Shown here in pieces: positions 8,058 to 15,243 of a stretch of 25,712 nt of DNA. The notes beneath the pieces were generated by a model that had not been told where the DNA came from, made no database searches, and worked only from the letters and a program-made list of their open reading frames with translations. The DNA is from CAYMAX01 sp964388595 (GTDB lineage Bacteria; Bacteroidota; Bacteroidia; Bacteroidales; UBA932), in contig CAYMAX010000019.1 in NCBI GenBank assembly GCA_964388595.1, positions 1 through 25,712 on the forward strand, given 5' to 3'. Every line of letters starts with the position of its first letter. Position 1 is the first letter of the stretch. Position numbers and translations under genes: made by a program.

Positions 8058-8584
8058 TAATTTTTAATTACTTTTTGGACCCATATTTCATAAATAAGTG
8101 CTGAAAGTTTGGGAATATTATATACTCGTGTGTTGTAATAACCATATTTGGCAGAAAACACAATGATGCTGTGTTCTCCGGTAGTAGACCCGTACAGACC
8201 ATTGACAAGCCCCGGGATGAGAGCCTTTTCAGAAAAAAGAATTTTCTCAACGTTGTAATTGGGATTTGTGAGAACAAAATCTGATTCAGTGGCTACAGCT
8301 TCGTTGTTAGTGGCGAAAAGTGAAGAGGGGGAGGAAGTGAAGATATACCCTGCATAATAATAATAGAGAGAATCACCATAGTAGAGTGAATCTGTACCAG
8401 GCCCCTTTTGGATGATGACTTTATTGGAGCCATTACGTCTGACGATGGTGCTGTCTTTGAAATAAGAAGAGAGATAACTATCTATTTTACTCTCCTGATC
8501 GATGATGGTAAGTTCCCTGTCCTGTTTGGTACAGGATACTGACATCAGAAAAGGAATGGCTAATAATAGTATTAATCTTCTCAT
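8057..8584 (-). CDS. FKBP-like lipoprotein (single domain)
   Basis: A 175-residue predicted lipoprotein with signal peptide and lipobox MSVSC (C18). The remainder resembles a divergent FKBP fold as seen in Bacteroidetes lipoproteins: the SLYYGDSLYYYYAGYIF strand, ALIPGLVNGLYGSTTGEHSI (the counterpart of V-I-P-G-w-e-e-g-L), AKYGYY, and a final strand LIYEIWVQKV. The ATG overlaps the stop of the DHH phosphoesterase gene (ATGA), which argues for translational coupling. It is probably a paralogue of the downstream two-domain lipoprotein. A folding role in the envelope is inferred from family membership only. Confidence 0.78.
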   Translation of the reverse strand: MRRLILLLAIPFLMSVSCTKQDRELTIIDQESKIDSYLSSYFKDSTIVRRNGSNKVIIQKGPGTDSLYYGDSLYYYYAGYIFTSSPSSLFATNNEAVATESDFVLTNPNYNVEKILFSEKALIPGLVNGLYGSTTGEHSIIVFSAKYGYYNTRVYNIPKLSALIYEIWVQKVIKN

Positions 8585-9621
8585 TTATTGTTCAGTAAAA
8601 ATGATTGTAGTGAGTCTGCAAAATATTGTCCGACATTTTCAATCTTCATATTGTAAATTCTTCCTCCTGCAGCCCTTTCGTGTCCTGCACCATTGAAATA
8701 TTGGCGGGATAACTCATTGACGGAGATACTTCCCCTTCTGGAGCGGAGTGAGACTCTGATATACTCTTTACATTCAGTAAAAAAAGCAGAAATGTCAATC
8801 CCTTTGATAAGCAGGGGGAGATTTACAAAACCTTCCGAATCGCCTGAATCGTAATGGTAGGCATTTTGGTCTTTGAAAGAGAGAGTCATGTAAGCTGCGT
8901 GCATATCGGGTAAGGTAACCATTGATTTGGAAAGCATTTTACCCATCAGCCTCATCCTCTCTTCGCTGTAACTTCCAAACACTAACTGATTGATAGTTTC
9001 AAAATCAATGCCACGCTGCATCATCAAAGATGACATCTCAAATGTGGAAGGAATTACAGAATTATGAAAATTGTTAGTATCAGTAATCATGCCGGTGCTC
9101 AGCGAGTTGGCACATTGAAAATCAAGGCGTTGCACATCATTTTCAATATATGACATCCCCATAAGTATCCAAAACAGCAATTCGCAGGTAGAAGAATATG
9201 CAGGGTCTGAGAAAACCAGATCGAAGATATCAGTTTCAGGCGAGGGGTGATGGTCAACAAGAATTTTGCGAGCTTTGGATGTCCTGATACAGTGTTCCAA
9301 ACTCTCTGTCCTGGAAGGGGTGTTGAAATCAAGGCAGATGAGCAGGTCACAGGATGTGATAATGGAAATGGAAAGTTCCGGCTGCTCAGTGGCTACAATA
9401 ATGTCGTGGGAGGAATCAAGAAAATCCAAAAATGATGGTGGTTTGCCTGGAAGAATGATATCGGAGTGGATGTGAATGCTTTTCAAGAAATGATAGAGAC
9501 CTGTCACTGACCCCACCGAGTCTCCATCCGGATTGAAGTGACCTATGACAGCTATTTTTCGGGCGTTGCTGATCATCGCTTCGAACTGAGCCGTCCCTGC
9601 TATTGTCTCATTTTTTTTCAT
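8581..9621 (-). CDS. nrnA: DHH family phosphoesterase, NrnA-like (oligoribonuclease/pAp phosphatase)
   Basis: A 346-residue cytoplasmic DHH/DHHA1 phosphoesterase, likely acting on nano-RNA or 3'-phosphoadenosine 5'-phosphate. Metal-binding motifs are present in order: GHFNPDGDSVGS (H28, D32, D34), ICLDFNTPSR, ILVDHHPSP, and TGMITDTNNFHNS. The DHHA1 substrate motif is GAGHERAAGGRI, a G-to-A variant of the usual GGGH. I chose the ATG at 9621, which gives MKKNETIAG, over the longer frame start at 9657, because the -7 promoter (9636-9643) would fall inside the longer version. First gene of the operon with the two lipoproteins and the SDR protein. Confidence 0.9.
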   Translation of the reverse strand: MKKNETIAGTAQFEAMISNARKIAVIGHFNPDGDSVGSVTGLYHFLKSIHIHSDIILPGKPPSFLDFLDSSHDIIVATEQPELSISIITSCDLLICLDFNTPSRTESLEHCIRTSKARKILVDHHPSPETDIFDLVFSDPAYSSTCELLFWILMGMSYIENDVQRLDFQCANSLSTGMITDTNNFHNSVIPSTFEMSSLMMQRGIDFETINQLVFGSYSEERMRLMGKMLSKSMVTLPDMHAAYMTLSFKDQNAYHYDSGDSEGFVNLPLLIKGIDISAFFTECKEYIRVSLRSRRGSISVNELSRQYFNGAGHERAAGGRIYNMKIENVGQYFADSLQSFLLNNK

Positions 9622-9635
9622 CACGATTGTAGGTG

Positions 9636-9643
9636 CAAAATTA
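9636..9643 (-). promoter_or_regulatory. Bacteroidota -7 element (TAATTTTG) for the nrnA operon
   Basis: TAnnTTTG match followed by C, ending 14 nt before the nrnA ATG at 9621. It is divergent from the promoter at 9675-9682. The presumed -33 region has no TTTG at 19-21 nt. Confidence 0.55.
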
Positions 9644-9674
9644 AAAATATATTGCAAGTACAGATTATTATTTT

Positions 9675-9682
9675 TACTTTTG
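9675..9682 (+). promoter_or_regulatory. Bacteroidota promoter (TTG at 9652, TACTTTTG at 9675)
   Basis: A -7 element TACTTTTG with a TTG (9652-9654) 20 nt upstream, matching the -33/-7 spacing of Bacteroidota promoters. It would leave a 5' leader of about 35 nt before the ATG at 9723. That leader contains a short direct repeat of GCTTAAAA (9685 and 9695 areas). Confidence 0.65.
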
Positions 9683-9722
9683 TGGCTTAAAACAGCTTAA
9701 AAATTAAATATATAATAACGTA

Positions 9723-10337
9723 ATGAAAGCATTTGTAAAGGTTCTAACCTATGTAGTGTTTCCTCTTGTAATTATTTTTCTTGCCTATTTGTTGGTAGAA
9801 AGCATTATGAAACCTGTAAGATTTCAGAAAGATGTCAAATACAGGGAAAGTGTAGCCATCGAAAGACTCAAAAGCATCAGAACTCTTCAAGTAGCCTATA
9901 AGACTGAGAATGGCAGATTTCTTTCCACTACCGATTCACTTGTCGATTTTTATAATAATGGACGAATCACCGTGGTAAGACAGATTGGTTCTTTGGACGA
10001 CTCTGTGGCTGTAGCTCAGAAGAAAGTACGCAGAGACAGTATTAAGATTGCTGTCAAAGATACTCTCCTCAAAGACAAGTTGGCTACTATAGATTCTATC
10101 AAATATATTCCTTTTTCAGGTAAACGTCCTGTGCAGATGCAAGCTGTCATCAAGTCTGTATCAGGTGTAAATGTGCCTCTATTCGAAGCTTGTATGCCTT
10201 ACGATGACCTACTCAAAGGTCTTAACAGGCAGCTGATAGTCAATCTCAAAGCTGAGAAAGAAGATCTTGGTGATTATCCAGGCAAAAAAGTCGGCAGTAT
10301 CACCAACCCCAACAATAACGCCGGTAACTGGGAATAA
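9723..10337 (+). CDS. Conserved Bacteroidota membrane-anchored protein of unknown function
   Basis: 204 residues with one N-terminal membrane segment (about 7-27, LTYVVFPLVIIFLAYLLVES) and no lipobox, so a membrane-anchored protein with the rest probably facing the periplasm. The segment KYRESVAIERLKSIRTLQVAYKTENGRFLS recalls the start of type II/IV pseudopilins, in which a hydrophobic helix leads into an assembly helix, but no prepilin peptidase site (G-F/M-x4-E) is present. This makes pilin identity unlikely. I do not recognise a specific function. It is followed 7 nt later by DUF3822 and then rsmD, so it heads that operon. Confidence 0.75.
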   Translation: MKAFVKVLTYVVFPLVIIFLAYLLVESIMKPVRFQKDVKYRESVAIERLKSIRTLQVAYKTENGRFLSTTDSLVDFYNNGRITVVRQIGSLDDSVAVAQKKVRRDSIKIAVKDTLLKDKLATIDSIKYIPFSGKRPVQMQAVIKSVSGVNVPLFEACMPYDDLLKGLNRQLIVNLKAEKEDLGDYPGKKVGSITNPNNNAGNWE

Positions 10338-10344
10338 AGCTGTT

Positions 10345-11085
10345 ATGGCTCTGTTAGTTGATAGAAAGATAGGCAACAATACGAGCCGATTAAGATTAAC
10401 CATTCAAATTGACTTGAGTGGTTTTTCTTTTAAAATCGGCAATTCGATGGGCGAGTTTCTTTACAGATATTCGAGCCCTTTTCCTACCGGTACGTATGAA
10501 GCAGATATCGAATCTTATCTAAAGAAAGAAATCGATGCAGAGCCCCTTCTCAATAAAGAATATGCCGCTACCCGTGTCTATTACGACACCGAGAAATATT
10601 GTATGATTCCTTCTGAATTTTTCAAGAAAGAAGAGGCGATGAATATGCTTGGGAAGCTTCATCAGATAACAGATGCAGATGAAGTGTTGTATGTCGATAT
10701 TCCTGAACAAAAAGGTGAACTCGTCTATTCCATTCCCACCTCCATTACCACCAATATCACTCGTTGTCAGAAAAACGCGGAGTTTTACCCTATTTCTTAT
10801 TTTCTCCTTGATAAAATATCTCTCCTGATAGACAACAATAAGATACTCGTTCATTTTTCCAACAACATAGTTCATATCGTGGCTGCAGAGAGGGATAAAT
10901 TGCTTCTGGCCAACAGTTATCCGGCATCTGATTTTGACACTGCACAATACTATGTCTTCCTGGTTACCAAAGAGGTGATGTTCAATCCGGAGCAGACTGT
11001 ACTTCACGTTTCAGGTGATGTCACCGCAGAACAGGAGAAGAAACTCAAAAGATATTTCCTCGGCACCAAACGCAGCGAGCTGTAA
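10345..11085 (+). CDS. DUF3822 family protein
   Basis: 246 residues matching what I know of the Bacteroidota-specific DUF3822 family, which typically sits beside rsmD as it does here. Proteins of this family have been suggested to adopt an actin/ASKHA-like fold; alternating strands such as LRLTIQIDLSGFSFKI and NNKILVHFSNNIVHIVAAE are compatible, but this is family knowledge and not proof. Start at ATG 10345, 7 nt after the preceding stop; the frame is open upstream but that part only overlaps the previous gene. The stop is immediately followed by the GGAGG of rsmD. Function unknown. Confidence 0.8.
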   Translation: MALLVDRKIGNNTSRLRLTIQIDLSGFSFKIGNSMGEFLYRYSSPFPTGTYEADIESYLKKEIDAEPLLNKEYAATRVYYDTEKYCMIPSEFFKKEEAMNMLGKLHQITDADEVLYVDIPEQKGELVYSIPTSITTNITRCQKNAEFYPISYFLLDKISLLIDNNKILVHFSNNIVHIVAAERDKLLLANSYPASDFDTAQYYVFLVTKEVMFNPEQTVLHVSGDVTAEQEKKLKRYFLGTKRSEL

Positions 11086-11090
11086 GGAGG
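11086..11090 (+). promoter_or_regulatory. Strong Shine-Dalgarno site deciding the rsmD start
   Basis: GGAGG directly after the DUF3822 stop and 5 nt before the GTG at 11096. Such a strong site is unusual in this window, where most starts have no purine-rich site. It supports the GTG start of rsmD and coupling to DUF3822. Confidence 0.7.
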
Positions 11091-11095
11091 CTGAA

Positions 11096-11626
11096 GTGAG
11101 GATTATAGGCGGCACTCTCAGAGGAAGATCCATTTATCCACCTTCCAATTTCGAAGCAAGACCTACTACCGATTTTGCGAAGGAGGGTCTTTTCAATACT
11201 TTGTCCAATGAATACGACTTCTCTTCATGCAGAGTACTTGATTTGTTTTCAGGGACCGGAAGCATCTCTTTCGAATTTGCATCGAGGGGATGTCGCCAGA
11301 TTTACTCGGTGGAAATGAATCCATTGCATGCGTCATTCATCAAAAAAAACGCATCGCTTCTTAAGATTGAAGGGATGAATGTAGTACGGCATAATGTTTT
11401 TGATTTTTTGGAAATATGCAAACTTGATTTTGACATTATTTTTGCAGATCCACCATATCGGTTGTCAGACCTTGACACTATCCCCGACAAAATATTTCTT
11501 CATCCACTTCTCAAAGAGGGTGGGGTGTTTATTTTAGAGCATCCTGCAGCCTATTCTTTCACTTCTCACCCCCACTTTATAAAAGAAAAGAAGTATGGAA
11601 ATGTGCACTTCTCTTTTTTTGAATAA
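11096..11626 (+). CDS. rsmD: 16S rRNA (guanine(966)-N(2))-methyltransferase RsmD
   Basis: A 176-residue class I SAM-dependent methyltransferase that modifies G966 of 16S rRNA in the small subunit. Visible: the family start MRIIGGTLRGR, the RPTTDFAKEGLFNTL segment, SAM motif I VLDLFSGTGSISFEFASRG, the acidic ribose-binding VEMNP, and the catalytic FADPPYR. The start is the GTG at 11096. It is chosen because RIIGG is the family N terminus and a GGAGG lies 5 nt upstream; the frame extends further back only into DUF3822. The protein is about as long as family members. The gene is followed 26 nt later by the -7 element of tRNA-Asp. Confidence 0.93.
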   Translation: MRIIGGTLRGRSIYPPSNFEARPTTDFAKEGLFNTLSNEYDFSSCRVLDLFSGTGSISFEFASRGCRQIYSVEMNPLHASFIKKNASLLKIEGMNVVRHNVFDFLEICKLDFDIIFADPPYRLSDLDTIPDKIFLHPLLKEGGVFILEHPAAYSFTSHPHFIKEKKYGNVHFSFFE

Positions 11627-11629
11627 AAA

Positions 11630-11660
11630 TTTGCACTTAACAAAAATAGACCTATATTTG
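11630..11660 (+). promoter_or_regulatory. Promoter of tRNA-Asp (TTTG-19-TATATTTG)
   Basis: The best promoter in the window: TTTG at 11630-11633, a 19-nt spacer and TATATTTG at 11653-11660 followed by C. This matches the Bacteroidota -33/-7 consensus. Transcription would start near 11667, about 20 nt before the tRNA. Confidence 0.75.
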
Positions 11661-11686
11661 CAGTCCATTTAAATAATGACCCCTAT

Positions 11687-11761
11687 GGTGCGGTAGTTCA
11701 GTTTGGTTAGAATACGTGCCTGTCACGCACGGGGTCACGGGTTCGAGCCCCGTCCGCACCG
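11687..11761 (+). tRNA. tRNA-Asp (anticodon GTC)
   Basis: Cloverleaf folds by eye: acceptor GGTGCGG (11687-11693) pairs with CCGCACC (11754-11760), and G11761 is the discriminator base. The anticodon stem CGTGC/GCACG (11715-11719 and 11727-11731) encloses loop CTGTCAC with anticodon GTC at 11722-11724. The T arm contains GGTTCGAGCCCC (from 11739). G as discriminator fits aspartate identity. The CCA end is not encoded. Single transcript with its own promoter and terminator. Confidence 0.96.
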
Positions 11762-11762
11762 C

Positions 11763-11787
11763 AAGACACCTCAGGGTGTCTTTTTTT
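11763..11787 (+). terminator. Intrinsic terminator after tRNA-Asp
   Basis: AAGACACC (11763-11770), loop TCAG and GGTGTCTT (11775-11782) form a perfect 8-bp stem running into a T tract (11781-11787). It begins 2 nt after the tRNA. Confidence 0.9.
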
Positions 11788-11802
11788 ATTTTCTTTTTTT
11801 TA

Positions 11803-11810
11803 TATCTTTG
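11803..11810 (+). promoter_or_regulatory. Bacteroidota -7 element (TATCTTTG) for the NifU-like/GGGtGRT pair
   Basis: TAnnTTTG match followed by C, 23 nt before the ATG at 11834 and just after the tRNA terminator, so the pair forms an independent transcription unit. The -33 region is a T tract with no TTG. Confidence 0.6.
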
Positions 11811-11833
11811 CGACTCATATTAAGAACAGGTAT

Positions 11834-12535
11834 ATGGTATATTCACAAGAAGTGCAACATATGTGTTGCGTTGCAAAAGGTGCCAATCATGGTCCGGCAC
11901 CTATCCCCGAAGAGGGAAAATGGGTTAAGAGTAAAGAGATTAAAGACATATCCGGCCTTACCCATGGTATTGGTTGGTGTGCTCCTCAGCAGGGAGCCTG
12001 CAAATTGACATTGAATGTCAAGGAAGGAATCATCCAGGAAGCCCTCATTGAGACAATAGGATGTTCAGGAATGACTCATTCGGCAGCTATGGCTTCCGAA
12101 ATTCTTATAGGTAAGACGCTCCTTGAAGCCCTTAACACTGATTTGGTATGCGATGCCATCAATACTGCCATGAGGGAACTGTTCCTTCAGATAGTTTATG
12201 GCCGCACACAGTCCGCTTTTTCAGAAGGTGGCCTCATCATAGGTGCCGGCTTGGAAGATCTTGGGAAAGGTCTTAGAAGCCAGATAGGTACTATGTATGG
12301 TACACTCGCCAAAGGGCCTCGCTATCTTGAGATGGCTGAAGGTTATTGCTCTAAAGTAGCACTCGATAAAGATAACCAGATAATCGGGTATGAATTTGTC
12401 AATCTTGGCAAGTTTATGGATGAGGTCAAAAAAGGGACAGACGCCAATGAAGCTCTGACAAAAGTGACCGGCACTTATGGTCGTTTCACCAAAGAGCAAG
12501 GTGCAGTAAAATATATAGATCCACGTAAAGAATAA
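11834..12535 (+). CDS. IscU/NifU N-terminal domain-like protein, partner of the GGGtGRT protein
   Basis: 233 residues with a NifU_N-like core. The segment QQGACKLTLNVKEGII (C56) parallels the first Cys strand of IscU, and ETIGCSGMTHSAAMASEILIGKTLLEA (C77) closely parallels the second Cys region and helix of IscU. Further cysteines are C11, C12, C49, C106 and C172, of which C106 or C172 could stand in for the third scaffold ligand. The protein is far longer than IscU (about 130), with an extra C-terminal region from about 120 on that includes a GAGLEDLGKGLRSQ stretch. Fe-S binding is inferred and function unknown. It is 12 nt upstream of the GGGtGRT gene, with which it is regularly paired in anaerobes. 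Confidence 0.8.
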   Translation: MVYSQEVQHMCCVAKGANHGPAPIPEEGKWVKSKEIKDISGLTHGIGWCAPQQGACKLTLNVKEGIIQEALIETIGCSGMTHSAAMASEILIGKTLLEALNTDLVCDAINTAMRELFLQIVYGRTQSAFSEGGLIIGAGLEDLGKGLRSQIGTMYGTLAKGPRYLEMAEGYCSKVALDKDNQIIGYEFVNLGKFMDEVKKGTDANEALTKVTGTYGRFTKEQGAVKYIDPRKE

Positions 12536-12547
12536 GGAGACAGGATT

Positions 12548-13561
12548 ATGGCTATAAGAAAAGTACAATTTGAAAGTCAGGAACGCAGGATGAAACAGAT
12601 TCTTGCAGTTCTTAATAAGGAAAATATCTCAAGTATCGAAGAGGCCAATAAGATATGTGAATCTCATGGTGTCGACCCATACAAGACTTGTGAAGAGACT
12701 CAGCCTATTTGTTTTGAAAATGCCAAATGGGCGTATGTAGTGGGTGCAGCGATTGCCATTAAGAGAGGATGCACCAATGCAGCAGATGCTGCTGAAGCTA
12801 TAGGTGTAGGTCTCCAATCATTCTGTATCCCAGGTTCAGTTGCTGATGATCGCAAAGTGGGCTTAGGCCACGGCAATCTTGCAGCACGTCTTCTCAGAGA
12901 AGAGACCAAATGCTTTGCATTTCTTGCAGGACACGAATCTTTTGCAGCTGCAGAGGGTGCCATTAAGATAGCAGCTAAAGCAAATAAAGTAAGAAAGGAA
13001 CCTCTTCGTTGCATATTGAATGGTTTGGGTAAAGATGCAGCTATGATTATTTCCCGCATCAATGGTTTTACTTATGTTCAGACAGAGTTCAATTATTTCA
13101 CTTCTGAACTTAAGGAGATTCGCCAAATAGCTTATTCCGATGGTCCACGTGCCAAAGTGAGATGCTATGGAGCAGATGATGTCCGTGAAGGAGTTGCCAT
13201 AATGCATCACGAAGGTGTAGATGTCTCTATAACAGGTAATTCTACCAACCCAACTCGTTTCCAGCATCCGGTAGCCGGTACTTACAAAAAGGAATGTGTC
13301 GAACAAGGTAAGAAGTACTTCTCGGTAGCTTCCGGTGGTGGTACAGGACGTACTTTGCATCCCGATAATATGGCTGCAGGTCCCGCTTCCTATGGTATGA
13401 CTGATACTATGGGACGTATGCATTCAGATGCTCAATTTGCAGGTTCGAGTTCAGTACCTGCTCATGTGGAGATGATGGGCTTTATCGGCATCGGCAATAA
13501 CCCTATGGTAGGAGCTACTGTTGCTGTCGCTGTGGATGTTGCTACTGCATTGGCTAAGTAA
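12548..13561 (+). CDS. GGGtGRT protein (function unknown)
   Basis: 337 residues belonging to the family named for its GGGtGRT motif, here SGGGTGRTLHPDN around residues 260-271. Other conserved-looking stretches are GAAIAIKRGC near 70, LGHGNLAARLL near 105, LNGLGKDAAMIISRI near 160, STNPTRFQHPV and a glycine/methionine-rich C terminus ending in NPMVGATVAVAVDVATALAK. No signal peptide or membrane segment. Family function has not been assigned as far as I know. A TAAGGAG sequence spans the preceding stop and serves as a ribosome site, so the gene is coupled to the NifU-like gene. The pairing suggests a joint role, perhaps with an Fe-S or nucleotide cofactor; that is inference. Confidence 0.88.
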   Translation: MAIRKVQFESQERRMKQILAVLNKENISSIEEANKICESHGVDPYKTCEETQPICFENAKWAYVVGAAIAIKRGCTNAADAAEAIGVGLQSFCIPGSVADDRKVGLGHGNLAARLLREETKCFAFLAGHESFAAAEGAIKIAAKANKVRKEPLRCILNGLGKDAAMIISRINGFTYVQTEFNYFTSELKEIRQIAYSDGPRAKVRCYGADDVREGVAIMHHEGVDVSITGNSTNPTRFQHPVAGTYKKECVEQGKKYFSVASGGGTGRTLHPDNMAAGPASYGMTDTMGRMHSDAQFAGSSSVPAHVEMMGFIGIGNNPMVGATVAVAVDVATALAK

Positions 13562-13573
13562 TTGATGGTTTTC

Positions 13574-13592
13574 CGTAAGCAGTGTGCTTACG
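13574..13592 (+). other. Short hairpin between the GGGtGRT gene and the SAM-hydrolase-like gene
   Basis: CGTAAGC (13574-13580), loop AGTGT, GCTTACG (13586-13592): a perfect 7-bp stem. No T run follows, so it is not a canonical intrinsic terminator. It may block 3' exonucleases or weakly end transcription. No promoter motif was found between it and the next ATG at 13610. Confidence 0.5.
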
Positions 13593-13609
13593 ATAAATAG
13601 TGTGTCGCA

Positions 13610-14425
13610 ATGAATATCATCACCATCACAAGTGACTGGTCAAGTGAAGACTACTACCTATCGACGGTGAAGGGGAAGATATTGTGCGAAGACCCTGATT
13701 CTCGATTTGTAGATATTTCCAATTCAGTCTCTCCTCTAGATGTGATGCAAGGGATGTTTGTTCTCCGCCATTCTTTCTCTCATTTTCCTGAAGGGACGAT
13801 ACATCTTCTGGCTGTTGCGAGTGAACCTACATCTCTCCATCCGATGGTGATATTTAGGGCTTTTGGTCATTTCTTTGTCGGAATCAACGATGGACGTTTT
13901 GTTCATTTGTTTGACAATGAGGATGGTACTATCAGTGATGATTTTCCTGTTGAAGCTTTTGCCCTGCCTCTTCCTGACACTTTCTCTACTTTTATGGCAG
14001 CAGAACAATTTGCTCAGGCGGTCAAGATTATCAATCAAAATAGTTTTGTGAGAGATACCCAGAAGTGTGAGCTCCAAAAGGAGGTCCTCCTGCGCCCATT
14101 ATGCAACGAATCTTCTATCATAGGAAAGGTTATCTATATCGATAGTTTTGGCAATGCGGTCACCAATATTTCCAAAAATCTGCTTGCAAAAATGATTGAT
14201 GGGCGAGAGTATGAGATTCTCGTACAGGGACCATACGCCAAAATAGCTGAGATATCAAGAGATTACACATCAGTTCCCCAAGGTGAACTGGTGGCTGTGT
14301 TTAATTCACTTGGTTATTTAGAGATAGCTATCAATCAAGGGAATGCAGCCGAAGTGGAGGGGCTATATCCCTCTTCTGAGATAGCTATACGTTTTATGGA
14401 AGATGATACATTCAAATTAATCTGA
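13610..14425 (+). CDS. SAM hydroxide adenosyltransferase (DUF62) family protein
   Basis: 271 residues of the DUF62/duraymycin-type SAM hydroxide adenosyltransferase family, which hydrolyses SAM to adenosine and methionine. Matching parts are the N-terminal ITITSDWSSEDYY, FVDISNSVSPLDVMQGMFVLRHSF and FPEGTIHLLAV, FFVGINDGRF (counterpart of the GPDNG loop), and the C-terminal barrel-like part with IIGKVIYIDSFGNAVTNI. The family's VDPGVG...R segment, with the catalytic Asp and Arg, reads VASEPTSLHP here, and the TDFG start reads SDWS. Activity may thus differ, though I believe Bacteroidota members are commonly divergent here. It is followed 2 nt later by mazG and is likely co-transcribed. Confidence 0.85.
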   Translation: MNIITITSDWSSEDYYLSTVKGKILCEDPDSRFVDISNSVSPLDVMQGMFVLRHSFSHFPEGTIHLLAVASEPTSLHPMVIFRAFGHFFVGINDGRFVHLFDNEDGTISDDFPVEAFALPLPDTFSTFMAAEQFAQAVKIINQNSFVRDTQKCELQKEVLLRPLCNESSIIGKVIYIDSFGNAVTNISKNLLAKMIDGREYEILVQGPYAKIAEISRDYTSVPQGELVAVFNSLGYLEIAINQGNAAEVEGLYPSSEIAIRFMEDDTFKLI

Positions 14426-14427
14426 CG

Positions 14428-15243
14428 ATGAAGTCTATGAGCACTAAACAAGAGAAGATGGAGGCTTTTGGCCGCTTGCTTGATATAATGGACGAATTGA
14501 GAGAAAAATGTCCATGGGACAGGAAACAAACTTTCGAATCGCTTCGCCCTCAGACTATTGAGGAAACTTATGAATTGAGCGATGCCATTCTTCATAAAGA
14601 CAAGATGAACATTTCCAAGGAACTCGGAGACCTGTTGCTTCATGTGATTTTTTATGCCAAGATGGGGTCTGAGAGTGGTGATTATGACATCAAGGATGTG
14701 ATAGACCATCTCTGCGAGAAGCTCATCTATCGTCATCCTCATGTGTATGGAGATAGGAAGGTCAAAGATGCGGGAGATGTGATTAAAAATTGGGAAGAAC
14801 TCAAGACCAAAGAGAAAGATGGTAATAAAAGGGTGCTCTCCGGTGTCCCTGTGACGCTTCCTCCTCTTATCAAGGCATATAGAATGCAGGATAAAGCACG
14901 TGCGGTAGGATTTGACTGGAATGAAAGAGCGCAGGTGTGGGATAAGGTGGCTGAGGAAATAGGGGAACTGAACCATGAATTGGAAGGGATAGATTATAAG
15001 AACCCCAAGTCTATAGAGAGTGCTGAGGGGGAGCTCGGAGATGTGCTCTTCTCCATTGTCAATGCAGCGCGGCTTTACGACCTCAATCCTGATACTGCAC
15101 TTGAAATGACTTGTGCCAAATTTCGCCGGCGTTTCACTTATCTCGAAGAACATACCATTAGGGAAGGGCGTTCATTAAAAGAAATGACTCTTTCAGAGAT
15201 GGATGCTATCTGGGAAGAGGCAAAAAAGTTGGAAAATGAATAG
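14428..15243 (+). CDS. mazG: Nucleoside triphosphate pyrophosphohydrolase MazG
   Basis: 271 residues, the full two-domain MazG length. MazG cleaves (d)NTPs to the monophosphate and pyrophosphate, a house-cleaning role. Domain 1 shows CPWDRKQTFESL, the EETYEL metal-binding motif and ELGDLLLHVIFYA. Domain 2 shows DKARAVGFDW, EEIGELNHEL, EGELGDVLFSIVNAAR and the closing KFRRRFTYLEE. The first ATG (14428) is 2 nt after the upstream stop; the ATG at 14437 is an alternative start. The 3' end overlaps the TcdA-like gene by 8 nt. Confidence 0.95.
   Translation: MKSMSTKQEKMEAFGRLLDIMDELREKCPWDRKQTFESLRPQTIEETYELSDAILHKDKMNISKELGDLLLHVIFYAKMGSESGDYDIKDVIDHLCEKLIYRHPHVYGDRKVKDAGDVIKNWEELKTKEKDGNKRVLSGVPVTLPPLIKAYRMQDKARAVGFDWNERAQVWDKVAEEIGELNHELEGIDYKNPKSIESAEGELGDVLFSIVNAARLYDLNPDTALEMTCAKFRRRFTYLEEHTIREGRSLKEMTLSEMDAIWEEAKKLENE

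Noticed and set aside
9723..10337. Type IV pilin/pseudopilin identity for the 204-residue protein
   Set aside because: The hydrophobic helix followed by a conserved assembly-like helix is suggestive, but there is no prepilin peptidase cleavage site.
11703..12008. Open frame covering most of the tRNA-Asp gene, its terminator and the next promoter
   Set aside because: It begins within the tRNA and runs in another frame through the NifU-like gene; the structural RNA and that gene explain the sequence.
13574..13592. Intrinsic terminator between the GGGtGRT gene and the DUF62 gene
   Set aside because: The stem is perfect but no T run follows, so it is listed only as a hairpin.
14335..15153. Minus-strand frame of 272 codons
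   Set aside because: Antisense to mazG; low-bias sequence lets a long shadow frame remain open, and the product has no recognisable domain.
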